Counted from the first letter of the stretch, positions 1-10,417 are shown. The stretch: DNA of 64,000 bases from Sambucus nigra (GCA_949130495.1 OX422211.1:396797049-396861048), one strand, 5' to 3'. Made by a program: numbers and translations. Notes: generated by a model from the sequence alone, not told the origin.

Positions 1-881
1 TATATGCTTCCATAACCCCATACGACGTGGCGTTGTGGAGTGACTCACTCACTACCCAAACGAGCTCTGTCCAAATCTAGCCACCACCACCTTCCTCCAT
101 AACATAACAGAAATCGTTTCAACCCTTTTGCCAAGAAGGCTTGGTTAAATCAAACGAGGTTCTTCAACCTCACTCCATAGAAAACGGTCTACAAACATCT
201 CTCCACCCCACAAAACTAAAACTATATTTGAATTCCTCCTTCCTCATGCATTTCTCCTCTCTTCCTAGCTGCGACCGACAAAGAATTGAAAGAAAATTTG
301 TGGGAAGACTATCCAAGTACTCATAATTAAAGTCAACCCCCTTTCAAGAGGTACGCTCCTTTCCATCACGACAACCTCCTTTCTATCTTTTCCAACACCG
401 GATCCCAATTTGAGTGGCTTTATAGCTCACCCCCAGCGGCAACCCCAAATAGGTCGCATGCAATATTGCAACCCTACAACCCAATACCTTTATTAATCCC
501 TCCACATTGACCACATTCCCCACCGAGATAATTTCACTATTCCTCACATTTATCTTCAACCCTGAGAGCACTTTAAAAATATGAAAACCAAGAAGTATTA
601 ATAATCATATACATAAACCTCAACATCTCCGTCTTTTTCAATCGCGAATCCTTCCACCCGCCCCTCTCCACCCCCTAAACTTATGGCCTTAAAGGGCTTT
701 TATCAACATTGAGCGGGAATAGTGACAATGAGTCTCCTTGACGGAGCCTTCTAGAATTGCTAGAAAAACCATGCGGGGAATCATTTACCAACATCGAATG
801 AGTCTCCTTGACGGAGCCTTCTAGAATTGCTAGAAAAACCATGCGGTGAATCATTTACCAACATCGAAAGTCTGACATAAG
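1..881 (-). pseudogene. LINE ORF2 remnant: reverse transcriptase, palm to C-terminal part
   Basis: The minus strand encodes broken pieces of a plant L1-type LINE reverse transcriptase. In reading order I see LVNDSPHGF and RLRQGD (the GFF..SRGLRQGDPLS region) at about 866-727, then SGLKINVRNSEIISVGNV and TYLGLPLGVSYKATQI at 571-383. After that come degenerate matches to the GWKG.YLSKGGRLTLI region at about 360-300 and the FNQAFLAKGL region near 150. LINE RT makes cDNA by target-primed reverse transcription. The FADD catalytic box expected between 727 and 571 is not recognisable. Stops, frameshifts and a 70-bp internal duplication make this dead. It runs off the left edge of the window. The upstream part of the same ORF resumes at 1775 beyond an inserted DNA transposon. 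Confidence 0.8.
727..866. repeat. 70-bp tandem duplication inside the LINE RT
   Basis: Units 727-796 and 797-866 are identical except for one base (G at 777, T at 847). The unit covers the GFF..SRGLRQGD motif of the RT. Seventy is not a multiple of three, so the duplication itself shifts the reading frame. Confidence 0.95.
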
Positions 882-1774
882 CAATGTTTAAAAAGGCACG
901 AGGCGAGGCGTAAGCCTCACAAAAAAAAAGAGCAAAATAATATTAAAAAATACTAATAAAACCATAAAAAATAAAAAACCATAAAAAATAAAGTAACGAA
1001 GAAATATAAAATAAAACTGCAAAAAAACATCTTTGAGGACTTTCTCACATAGTTTAACATTTTTTGGTTCCCTCGAGATGACTTTTTAATATTTTTTTTT
1101 TTGATAAAATCAATTTTAACATATTGTGGTTATTTTACAATATGACAATAAATTAATCAATGCACAATCCAATTGAAAAAATCATTTTTTTTAGTTTCAT
1201 TCACATATTGGTTATTTTATATTATGGCAATAAATTAATCAATGCAAAATCAAATTGACAAAATCATTTTTTTAGTTTCATTAAGATATTGGTTATTTTA
1301 TAATATGACATATTGGTTATTTTTAAAAAAATTCTTTTAAAATAATAAATAGTATAAGTTAAGTGCAATCTTAAAACAAAAAAGGAAAAAAAAATAAGAG
1401 TTAGTATATTATAACAACAGTTTTTGTAAGTTAAAAGTGCAATTTTAGAAAAATGAAGGAAGTTAACCTTAAAAAAAACCCCATTGAGTTTGAAAGAAAA
1501 AAAAGCATAGATCATTTATCCTTAAAAAAAAAAAAACAGTACGTAATTTAATAGAATTATAACAAAATTGTTTCACTATCTTCAAAGTATATATATACGA
1601 ATTGTCGACATGTATTAAAATAACAAAAAAAAAACACAGTTCTTGATGGAAGAACGTTTTTTTTATGCCTCAGGGCGTGAGGCGCATTGAGGTGTAAGCC
1701 TTAAAGTCAACCCTGAGGCGTAAGCCTCAAGGCGATTATTTAGTGATTCGCCTTGAGTGATTTATATAACATTG
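882..1774. mobile_element. Non-autonomous hAT-like DNA transposon (893 bp)
   Basis: The insert is flanked by an exact 8-bp duplication, GACATAAG, at 874-881 and 1775-1782. Its ends are inverted: CAATGTTTAAAAA on the left and, read on the minus strand, CAATGTTATATAAA on the right. Both subterminal regions carry repeats built from GAGGCGTAAGCCTCA (about 898-915 and 1660-1745), which are themselves partly palindromic. The interior is AT-rich without a transposase. An 8-bp duplication with CA-starting ends is the hAT pattern. Removing the insert plus one duplication copy gives a continuous LINE frame reading YVRLSMLVNDSPHGF. Superfamily assignment rests on duplication length and ends only. Confidence 0.75.
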
Positions 1775-2718
1775 GACATAAGAGATACGACTCGGATCCC
1801 TCTTTGTCACCTAATTTCGAAACCCCCCATTCATTGAAGCACATACAACATTAACTCCCAGATGACATAATCATACACCTTCTCAGTGTTTAATTTGCAA
1901 ATCATCCCTTGGTTGCACCCCTCTCAAGCCTTCACACACAACATCAAGGAGGACCTGTCTCCCCAAATGAAAGCATTATAGGTTTATGAATTTATCACCC
2001 TCCGCAGCCTCATAGAAAGCACTATAACTAGCACCTTGTACACATTTTGGGGACCAAATCTTTGAACTAAGTGTTTAAGCTTCTCTCAAAATCGCCTATC
2101 AGATAACAATTAAACTCCGCTATCACGTCATCCCTCCAAAGCACGATTGAAAGAATGTCATTGAAATTTGTCAGCGCCAGACGTTTTGTCCCACACATGG
2201 AATATAACGCCAAGAATACCTCCTCGTCTGTAAAAGGAACCGCCAACGCTGGGCTCCCCAACCTCTGAAATTGAATCGAACACCACCCTCTAAAGTAGGC
2301 CTCTTATCTTCCGCCTCGATGACCTTTAATAAAAATGAATAATACCCCCTTTCACCTCCTCATCCGGTAATAAAATGTCATCAATGACAATGTAACCAAT
2401 GTGATTATTGTGCTTGTGGGGGAGTTGGCTACCCCATGAAAGGATTTGTGTTCCTATACTCCTCCCTCAACCACAAAGCCCTAGACTTTTGCTACCTCCA
2501 CCAATAGATTTCCTCCTCCACCATCCTCCCTTCCCATGAACCATTTTCTCACCTCCCTCATGTATTAATCACTTCTATGAAAAGGAACCTCTCCCTCCTT
2601 ATCAAGTTGCCTAATCTCCTCCATTGCTCTAGTAATGTCTAAGCTTTAAAAGCCTTCGTATTCTACCTCTTCATGTCTATCAACAATTTAATCTTGCTAG
2701 CAAAGACAAAGCCCGAAC
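1775..2718 (-). pseudogene. LINE ORF2 remnant: linker and N-terminal part of RT
   Basis: Continues the LINE on the minus strand. GFVFASKIKLL at about 2712-2680 and ITRAMEEIRQLDKEGE near 2640-2590 match the linker between endonuclease and RT. PFTDEEVFLALYSMCGTKR at 2237-2180 and FERSLN at about 2085 match the start of RT, where intact elements read PFTEEEV..AL....GDKAPGPDGF and later FERSLNATF. The APGPDGF core is lost. Multiple frameshifts and stops are present. The frame joins to 6492 on the other side of the inserted LTR element. Confidence 0.75.
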
Positions 2719-2892
2719 TGATGGAAATGGGCCCCATTTTAGGGTACACTACTTTTCAATGGCTCCAAAAAAATCTAAGCAACAACATGAGGAGAATCTA
2801 GAGTTGAAACAACAAATGGTAGAGATGACACAACAACAAACCCTAATTCTAACCCAAATGGCCCAACTCCTCTCCGCAATAAAACCTCCCAC

Positions 2893-4527
2893 CACCCTTC
2901 CCCACCCTACTAGCCACCCCACTGCCCTAGTTCCCCCTTCCCTGCCTTCGCCCCCCTCTAAGCCCACACCCCCTCCTTTCAAACCCCCTTGCCCTACCCT
3001 CACCGTCCTACCCGACCCAACCTCCTTCCCTGACCCAAAACCCTAGTTGCCATTGTCATAGAAGTCCACCCCGATCACTATCGTGGGCAATCCGACTCGG
3101 GGCAGTCTCCAGGAACCCCTCCAGGGCCGGCCGACCAACCTACAGCCTTAACCCACCCCTCGGGACTCCTTCGACCAAACCCCTTGCCGCCCAACCCCCG
3201 ACCCTCCTTAGTGCCACCCGCCCCACTCGCTGATCCAAACCCTAGCTCCCTTGACCCATTTCCCACCCCCCCCGAACCCGGAAATCTAAAGCCCTCTGCC
3301 CTGACCCATTTTGGCTACTCGGACCCTCTACCTTACCCGAGAGCTCTCCCGTTTCAAACCTGACTCTATCCTAGCCCCCTACCCACTTACCCTTACCCAC
3401 CGTGCAACCTGAATCCTCAATTCTTCCCGGGTTTGTCCCACCCCCTCGGCCAAATACATTTTTTAGCCCCCACGGGTTTTCCAACTACCCCGGGGTCCTC
3501 AACCATCACATTGTGACCCCGGGCTCCCTCCCGACCCCGATCCACACTACCCACACGACCTTACTAGCCCATTAGCCACCCGGGGGCAACCCTATGACCT
3601 TTGTGGATATTTGGCTAACCCACTCCCTCACCAACCACCGTATGCCCCACCTCCTCAGTGCCACTCGCTGATCCAAACCCTAGCTCCCTTGACCCATTCC
3701 CCCCCTAAGCCACCCCACTGCCCCACCCTTCCCCACCCTACTAGCCACCCCACTGCCCTAGTTCCCCCTTCCCTGCCTTCGCCCCCTCTAAGCCCACACC
3801 CCCTCCTTTCAAACCCCCTTGCCCTACCCTCACCGTCCTACCCGACCCAACCTCCTTCCCTGACCCAAAACCCTAGTTGCCATTGTCATAGAAGTCCACC
3901 CCGATCACTATCGTGGGCAATCCGACTCGGGGCAGTCTCCAGGAACCCCTCCAGGGCCGGCCGACCAACCTACAGCCTTAACCCACCCCTCGAGACTCCT
4001 TCGACCAAACCCCTTGCCGCCCAACCCCCGACCCTCCTCAGTGCCACCCGCCCCACTCGCTGATCCAAACCCTAGCTCCCTTGACCCATTTCCCACCCCC
4101 CCCGAACCCGGAAATCTAAAGCCCTCTGCCCTGACCCATTTTGGCTACTCGGACCCTCTACCTTACCCGAGAGCTCTCCCGTTTCAAACCTGACTCTATC
4201 CTAGCCCCCTACCCACTTACCCTTACCCACCGTGCAACCTGAATCCTCAATTCTTCCCGGGTTTGTCCCACCCCCTCGGCCAAATACATTTTTTAGCCCC
4301 CACGGGTTTTCCAACTACCCCGGGGTCCTCAACCATCACATTGTGACCCCGGGCTCCCTCCCGACCCCGATCCACACTACCCACATGACCTTACTAGCCC
4401 ATTAGCCACCCGGGGGCAACCCTATGACCTTTGTGGATATTTGGCTAACCCACTCCCTCACCAACCACCGTATGCCCCACCTCCTCAGTGCCACTCGCTG
4501 ATCCAAACCCTAGCTCCCTTGACCCAT

Positions 4528-4528
<1 letters not shown>
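2893..4528. repeat. Tandem ~830-bp duplication inside the gag-like gene
   Basis: Copy A (2893-3699) and copy B (3724-4528) are nearly identical, offset 830-831 bp. Differences include one missing C in a C-run and a few single-base changes. A third, more diverged partial copy runs from about 4560 to 4920. The segment CGCTGATCCAAACCCTAGC followed by TCCCTTGACCCATT occurs four times (near 3236, 3666, 4066 and 4496), marking both ends of each unit and suggesting homology-driven expansion. The strand composition is strongly C-rich on the plus strand. Confidence 0.9.

Positions 4529-4559
<31 letters not shown>
4529..4559. repeat. Poly-C tract (31 C)
   Basis: An uninterrupted run of 31 cytosines at the border between the second and third repeat copies. 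The corresponding places in the other copies have only 6 to 9 C (near 3264 and 4095). It could be real slippage or a base-calling or assembly problem. Confidence 0.9.
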
Positions 4560-4560
<1 letters not shown>

Positions 4561-6199
4561 AACTCGGAAACCTAAAGCCCTCTGCCCTGACCCATTTTGG
4601 CTACCCGGACCCTCTACCTTACCCGAGGAACCTCCCGTTTCAAACCTGACTCTATCCCAACCCACTTACCCTTACCCACCGTGCAACCCGAATCCTCAAT
4701 TCTTCCCAGGTTTGTCCCACCCCCTCGGCCAAATACATTTTTTAGCCCCCACGGGCTTTCCAACTACCCCGGGGCCCTCAACCATCACATTGTGACCCCG
4801 GGCTTCCTCCCGACCTACCCACACGACCCTACTAGCCCATTAGCCACCCGGGGGCAACCCTATGACCTTTGTGGATATTTTGCTAACCCACTCCGTCACC
4901 AACCACCGTACGCCCCACCTCCACCATCATCACATCACACCCTTTCCCATCATGACCTTTCTGAGCTCTACACCGACTCCTCTTCCTCCTCCGACGCTGG
5001 GGAGACCCACCGCAGCGTCTTGGAGTGGATTTCTCCTCCCCCACTTGGTTCTCTTCGCTTCGTACCACTACGGGACCGCCAGTGCTTTTATTGTGGAGAG
5101 CATGGCCATCTGATTGGCACATGTCCCCATCGCGGTCCCCCAGCACCTCCCGTGGCCACACATGTTCATCCTCCTCACCCACCAGCTGTCGAGATGCCAC
5201 CGATTCTTGCTGATTATGTTGCACCTGCGCCGGATGATGTGATGGGCGTTGAGGCTCGTCAGGATGGAGACCACCTCTCAGTGGCACTTCAGTTACTTTT
5301 TCGGAGTCTTCAGGGGGATATACGCATTGACGTTCCAATGCTTGATGGACGATTCTCCCCAAATGCTATGTTTGCTTAGTTGGCTTCCATGGAGACAGCG
5401 GGTTCAGGGCCACTCTTGTGTTCTCCTTGCGGCCACCAAATTTTAGGAATTCACCCGAGTTTGGTGGAACGATCTTTGCTATCGCCGGACAGCGGCGGGA
5501 CTGTCTCCTATCCAAACATGGCCAGAGCTGAAGGTCGCTCTACAGGCTTCAGTCATACTGCCGACCTATGAGCGTGACCTTTTTGCTCATGTCCTGTCCC
5601 TCCGACAGGGTACATGTACGGTGGTAGAGTACACGGAGCAGTTCCAGCTCCTTTGCATCCGGGCTCGCCTCCCCGAGTCCGAGGACCATCGGATCAACCG
5701 CAATATTTTAGGGCTTCAACCCTACATTCAGCACGATCTCGGCTTGAGGGAGATATAGACCTTTTTGAAGGTGGTTAAGTATGCGACCAAGGTTGAGGCC
5801 TACCACATAGCACCAGCAGCTCTTTTGGCCTCACGAGTCCCACCTACATCGGTTCCCGCTCCAGTTCTTTCTCCAGTATCGGCTTCAGTCTCTTCTACCA
5901 CCACTTTTGCTGCGCCTCCTCCTGGTCCTCCTACATTTCGGTGCTGCAATTGTGGCAATGTTGGCCACTGAGCTTCTGACTGCTCTCTCCCGCGATGCAA
6001 TGCCATTTTGGCGATGGAGCATCCACCTGAGTATTTTGATGCGTCCGAAGAGCTTCCCCGGCATGCGTTGATCACAGTTTTGGAGGGTGACTTAGTGGGT
6101 CTTCCCCTGTGAGTTCGCCTGGACACATTTTTGAAATTTCCACTCAAGTCCCCTATTTTTGAACGCTCGAGGACGAACATGGGTTTAAGAGGGGGAGAG

Positions 6200-6486
6200 A
6201 GATGGAAATGGGTTCCATTTTAGGGTTTATTTTCTTTTATTAATTTCTTCCAAGTTGTATTTATTTTTTTGCTTGGTATTTAGGGAAAGCAGTAGCAAAA
6301 GGCTCTTAAGGATATTTTTATAATTAGAAGAGTAGCTTAGAACCTAAGTTACTTCCCCCCTTTAAATACCCCTTGTATTCCTCGTTTGAGGACACCCTCC
6401 ATTTTAAATATAAGAAATCTTTTGATTCTCTCTCTAAAAATATTGTTTGGTTGATTTTCTTAGCCTTTGACGTGTAGTTTACGTCA
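6200..6486 (+). repeat. 3' LTR of the gag-only element (287 bp)
   Basis: Preceded by a polypurine tract (6189-6200, GAGGGGGAGAGA). It starts AGATGGAAATGGG (the TG of the other end is AG here) and ends TTTACGTCA, followed by the target duplication CGAAC. It contains TTAAATACCCC near 6361 as a possible TATA region and several T-rich stretches. Confidence 0.7.
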
Positions 6487-6491
6487 CGAAC

Positions 6492-6570
6492 ATTCTACAA
6501 CCCTGCCACCGCTCACACTCTCAACAAAACCTTCCTTCAACCACATGTTTTAGAATCTAAACAGTGCCCG

Positions 6571-6617
<47 letters not shown>

Positions 6618-7544
6618 ACACACCACCACCACAAAAAAAAACCTGAGTAACTCCGGGGAAAAAGTACTCAATCAAGCAACAAGCAATCGATGTAATATGG
6701 ACAGAGGAGAGGGGGAGGGGGTCCACATTACCAGAGCACGTGAACCCCCACTTTTCAGCGGTAAATTCACCAAGTGCGCGCCACATCAAAAGCCCCGCCG
6801 GTACATCAAGGCACCTCCCAATTACCCCTTAAGCCACCTCCTCCCACAACTCCCACCAATTCCATCACCTATAGGGTCATAAACATCAGAGAACCAACAT
6901 GAAATTATTCTTCACACATCTAAATTGGTTATCGACATGAAACAAGAATACCCGCTTGAAGGCAATCAAGTTACACCACTACCCTCAAATCCCACATGAT
7001 AATCACACCTCCTGACCTTCGAAGCGCATTAACAGTTGCCACCTTAACCATTTACCTCCCCACAAATTGCCCACCACTGAATTACTCATTTAACAAATCT
7101 CTGTCTCTTGCAAACAAATAATGTCTAGACGCCATCTTGATTGAGGCATTGATGACTCTCCCCTGATCCAAAATTTTCGCCCCTCTCATTCCAAGATAAA
7201 AGGTTTTCAATTTCATAGGCATACAGCCATACTACAGACCCTATCCCTAATCTCCTCGTAATTAAGAGACCACTCACGCTTCTTCAATTCCCTCCTCCGC
7301 TTCACCAGATCCTTGAATGTTCTCGACTTGGTCTCCTTATCCTCCCTTCTCCATCTGCTCTCAATTATACGAAGTGAAAGTAACACATCCTTTTTGTTCC
7401 CTTTGTACAAAACCTCCCAAAACTAGTTGAAATCGTCAATAGTCTCCGATTTAACAAAGTCCCCTTCAACACTGCCCCCTACCCCAATCAATCCAAATCA
7501 CCGCCCACATTTCGCACTCCCCTGACTTGACTTGTGGTCTACGC
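6492..7544 (-). pseudogene. LINE remnant: endonuclease domain and region upstream of it
   Basis: On the minus strand, KILSWNERGAKILDQGRVI at about 7205-7145 matches the start of the LINE apurinic-type endonuclease (intact form KILSWNVRGL....R). EFTAEKWGFTC at about 6770-6735 matches the block after GGDFN (RFPAEK..C), and MWLKEGFVESVSGG near 6545-6505 matches the segment after the endonuclease. Upstream, basic segments RWRREDKETKSRTFKD and RRRELKKREWSLNYEE (7370-7230) resemble the junction between the ORF1-like part and the endonuclease. The endonuclease interior is disrupted by the poly-C and CA tract at 6571-6622. The catalytic residues are mostly lost. Confidence 0.65.
6571..6622. repeat. 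Poly-C followed by (CA)n tract
   Basis: Thirty-three C (6571-6603) run directly into a CA repeat of about 10 units, then CAC triplets and an A-run. It sits inside the LINE endonuclease remnant. Confidence 0.9.
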
Positions 7545-7650
7545 ATGGTTCAAAGTCAAGGCCGATACCGCGACGATTCGACCGAGTTGACTAGGTATCG
7601 GTGCCCACCGATCCGATTCCGAGTTACGAGTTGAGTTTTCAATTATTGAT

Positions 7651-7822
7651 GTGAATCGACCCTATATCGATAATTTCTCGATAATATCGGTGATATAGCG
7701 GTATAATCGGCCCATATCGACGATATTGTAGTAGAATCGACCCATATCAGCAATATCGCGATGGAATCGGACCATATCGGCGATATTACAATAGTATCGA
7801 CCCATATCGGTGATATATCGGC
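7651..7822. repeat. 30-bp minisatellite with CGATATCG-like cores
   Basis: CCATATCG-type cores recur at 7711, 7741, 7771 and 7801, an exact 30-base period, with related units upstream from 7651. Each unit contains a near-palindromic CGATATCG-like segment and a TAGAATCG-like spacer. Confidence 0.85.
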
Positions 7823-8149
7823 CGAGATGGTATAAGTTACTAAGCATCAATCTCTCTCTCTCTCTCTCCAGTGTTATGTTGGTAAGCGTGGTTTTTTTGG
7901 GGGGTTACGAAATGCTGATTGTTTTTTTAATTTAGTGTGCTGTGTGTGGGTTATTTGGTCAGCGTGTGGGCTTAATTTAGTGCGTTGTATATTTGCCATT
8001 TTTTTTTAAAGAATGCAAATGATCCAAATGTTTTTTGTTATTATTTTTTATAATAATGTTCCCAATGTTATTTTTTAATATGCTATTATTCATAAAAAAA
8101 AACGTAAATGTTATTCTTTTACAAACAAATATACAACTGTAATTATTGT

Positions 8150-8650
8150 AAAAATAATATTTGTATCCTCTAAACATTTGTAAAAATAATATTTGCAACA
8201 CAAGTAAAAAAAAATATTTGCATCTTCTTTGTTAAAAAATAACATTTCCATCAATTTAAAAAAAACATTTGCAACCCAATAACAACAAAAAAAATAATAT
8301 TTACATTCCTTTTATAAAAAAATAACATTTGCATAATTTTTTGTAACAAAATAACATTTGCATCCCTTTTGTAAAAAACGATTGTAAAAAAAATGTAGTG
8401 TTTTTTCAAAATCACTATTTGTATCCTCTTTGTAAAAAAGTAACAATACTAAAAAAGAAACATTTCTATCTTTTTTAGAAACATATAACGTACTTAAAAA
8501 ACACATTTGTATCCTCTTACTAAAAATAATATTAAGAATATAATAGTTGTATCCTCTTTGTAAAAAAAAAAAAATTATCCTCTTACTAAAAAAGTAACAT
8601 TTGTTTGCCTTTGTAAAAACATAATATTTATATCCTTCGTGAAAAAAATA
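8150..8650. repeat. Degenerate A/T-rich tandem repeat
   Basis: About fifteen loose copies of a unit like AACATTTGCATCCTTTTTG followed by an A-run, with irregular spacing of roughly 25-40 bases. It lies inside the Mutator-like element. Confidence 0.7.
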
Positions 8651-8922
8651 TTGATTTATTATGGAACATTGAATCTGCCAAGTTCGCAGCACGTCAATAT
8701 AACTAATTGTACAATGTTATGCATATTAAAGGATAGTTTTAAACTTATTAGATTGGTCCACATTGTTAATCGTATTTTTTTTAAATTTTCTAGATTTTTT
8801 TCAGAATTTTTTGTGCTCTCTAAATAGTGTATCTTTGCGTATCGCCCGATACCGTGACCGATACCGCGACCGAGTTGAAAATCGAGTGGCCGATACCGGG
8901 ACTTTGAACCATGGGTCTACCC

Positions 8923-10417
8923 TTCGCTCATACTTCATTCACCGCATTACAAACTATCGGGTTAAGCTCTCCATTCCCCCAGCATCTTCAAGCGAGTAAG
9001 GGTTGAAAATGCGAGAGAGTTGTTGCAACTCCCACTCAACCACTCCATTCGCCACTGACAGCAACCTCACTTTCCGTAGCGGCATTACATTTGCACATAC
9101 TCCCCCCAGTCATACGTCCGACTCCTTGTCTACCCATAACCCATGCGAACCTGCCTTCAGCACTTTGCATCGCAGGGCCTCCCCTACCATGGACCTTCCC
9201 TTTCACGATGTAGCCACTACCAAGGCAGAAAAGTCGCACCCCTCCGTCGACCAACTAGGTGCTGTAAAACCTCCAATCGACCCATCTGTAAAACCTCCAA
9301 TCGACCCGATTGGGGTTGTCTGAAACACGCATCTTCAAATTTCTAAATAAACCCTTCCTGCTCCTGAACAAAATCAGACTTTTTTTGTAAAACATCCCCA
9401 CTTAAAAGTCCTCCATTGTGCCGTCCCACCTTTAGTGATGAGCCTGCCTTCTCCGAAAACAGATTTTGACTTGGGCCTAGGCCCATTCTAAAAAATTAGG
9501 CCCTATCAACACATGATGATTATTTGAGCCCAGAATTTAACATCAACCTGCCCTCTTCTCATTCCAGAACCTTCAGTCCACCCTTCTAAGTAATTTTTGG
9601 GATAAGTTATTGTTGTTTCTTCATTTGAATGTGTGATTGTATTTTTTTTTTTGGGTGGGGAGGGGGTGGAGGTAACGGGTTTCGTTAGCTTTTTACTTCT
9701 AGAGGGGACCATGTTTGGGTATTTGTCTCGAGTCTTGACATGTGTCTTAATAGATAAATATATAAACATTTAAAAAAAAGAAAAATGGGTCTTTTTAGAC
9801 TTTAATACATCCATAACATGATTTTATAGAATCAGTATATCACTAATTTTTATTGACTTTAGCACCTCTTAAAAATAACATTAGATTTTTTATTATTATT
9901 TTGGGTTTTGTATATTTATTTTATGATAGTTATCTTCATTTTTTGAAGTTTTTTAAATGATTATATTTACGGCCAAGTCAAAGCGGACATTAAGTTATAG
10001 TTAAAAAACTTCGTATATTGAGGTTAACATTTTTTTTTCCTTTTCTCGCTGGTGTTTGCAGGTGCCAGAAACTGCAATTTTCTTTATTGAAGATGGGAAA
10101 AAGGTGGCGGCTGCGTAATTTTGGTTTTTGGACGTGATGTTTTTTTTACTTGCACGAATTAAGCATTAGCAGGAAGAAAAGGGCTATTTGTACACTGTTT
10201 TAATTTAAAGTCCAGATTGGAAATTTATTTTCGGAAAACATTTTCCTTTCATTTTATTCTCTCCATATATATTAACAAGCTCAATGGTTTTGCAGCTGAG
10301 CTATGTTTTGAAAGTACTGGATTTTAATTGTATAGTGGCTATGATTAGTGTTGTTTGCTTTGTCCATTCCTGTACTGCATATTACACTTGTGACGCGTTT
10401 GGGTTTTAAAACATATA
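8923..10417. other. No supported gene; AT-rich DNA, possibly LINE ORF1 debris at the left
   Basis: If the LINE continued past the Mutator-like insertion, its ORF1 would lie here on the minus strand, up to about 9330, but I recognise no domain or zinc knuckle. A 24-bp duplication (CTGTAAAACCTCCAATCGAC start) occurs at about 9262-9309. The rest is unrecognised. Confidence 0.4.

Larger units (their letters stand above)
2760..6112 (+). pseudogene. Gag-like gene with two CCHC knuckles, proline-rich tandem region, broken
   Basis: The frame opens at ATG 2760 with a glutamine-rich, probably helical segment (MAPKKSKQQHEENLELKQQM) and passes into a proline-rich region destroyed by tandem duplication. 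From about 4597 it encodes a proline-rich stretch, a zinc knuckle CFYCGEHGHLIGTC at 5086-5130, then the retrotransposon gag domain. There, VPMLDGRFSPNAMF (about 5333-5375) is followed by a stop (5377-5379), a frame change near 5400, and EFTRVWWNDLCYRR (5447-5488) and PTYERDLFAHVLSLRQGT (about 5563-5615). A second knuckle, CCNCGNVGH.ASDC, sits at about 5943-5985 with a stop replacing one residue. Gag forms the particle and binds RNA. A knuckle before as well as after the gag domain is unusual. At least four stops and one frameshift make it non-functional. Confidence 0.7.
2719..6486 (+). mobile_element. Gag-only LTR retroelement with truncated 5' LTR, inserted in the LINE
   Basis: Bounded by a 5-bp target duplication CGAAC (2714-2718 and 6487-6491). 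The left end, TGATGGAAATGGG at 2719, matches the start of the 3' LTR at 6200, but only about 34 bp of 5' LTR remain before the gag start region. The interior has a gag-type gene with no protease, RT or integrase. The segment just before the 3' LTR, GCTCGAGGACGAACATGGG followed by a purine tract, resembles the extreme 3' end of chromovirus elements, so pol appears to have been removed between gag and this tail. Removing the insert and one CGAAC restores a LINE frame reading VVECSGFVFASK. Such gag-bearing, pol-less elements must move in trans, if at all. Confidence 0.8.
7545..8913. mobile_element. Non-autonomous TIR element, probably Mutator-like (about 1.37 kb)
   Basis: The left end reads ATGGTTCAAAGTCAAGG and the right end, on the minus strand, CATGGTTCAAAGTCCCGG. 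Both continue into similar CCGATACCG and ATCGG-rich sequence, so the terminal inverted repeats are long but imperfect. The flanks are GGTCTACGC (7536-7544) and GGTCTACCC (8914-8922), a 9-bp duplication with one mismatch, the length typical of Mutator-like elements. The exact end may shift by one base. The interior has no coding potential. It holds a 30-bp minisatellite and a long degenerate A/T-rich repeat. Confidence 0.65.

Noticed and set aside
3611..4096. Open frames on both strands in the C-rich repeat region (for example 3611-4063 plus and 3908-4096 minus)
   Set aside because: They arise from base composition and repeat duplication, are not conserved between copies, and do not match the gag frame.
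3236..4530. AAACCCTAG motifs suggesting telomere-like repeats
   Set aside because: Single motifs at repeat-unit borders, never in tandem.
4883..5362. 159-residue frame on the minus strand over the gag-like gene
   Set aside because: It lies opposite the recognisable zinc knuckle and gag domain and has no domain of its own.
7651..7822. CRISPR-like spaced repeats
   Set aside because: Units are contiguous and variable with no unique spacers, and the genome is eukaryotic.
9003..9346. Frames on both strands right of the Mutator-like element
   Set aside because: No domain, no homologous counterpart in the window and no zinc knuckle, so assignment to LINE ORF1 cannot be supported.
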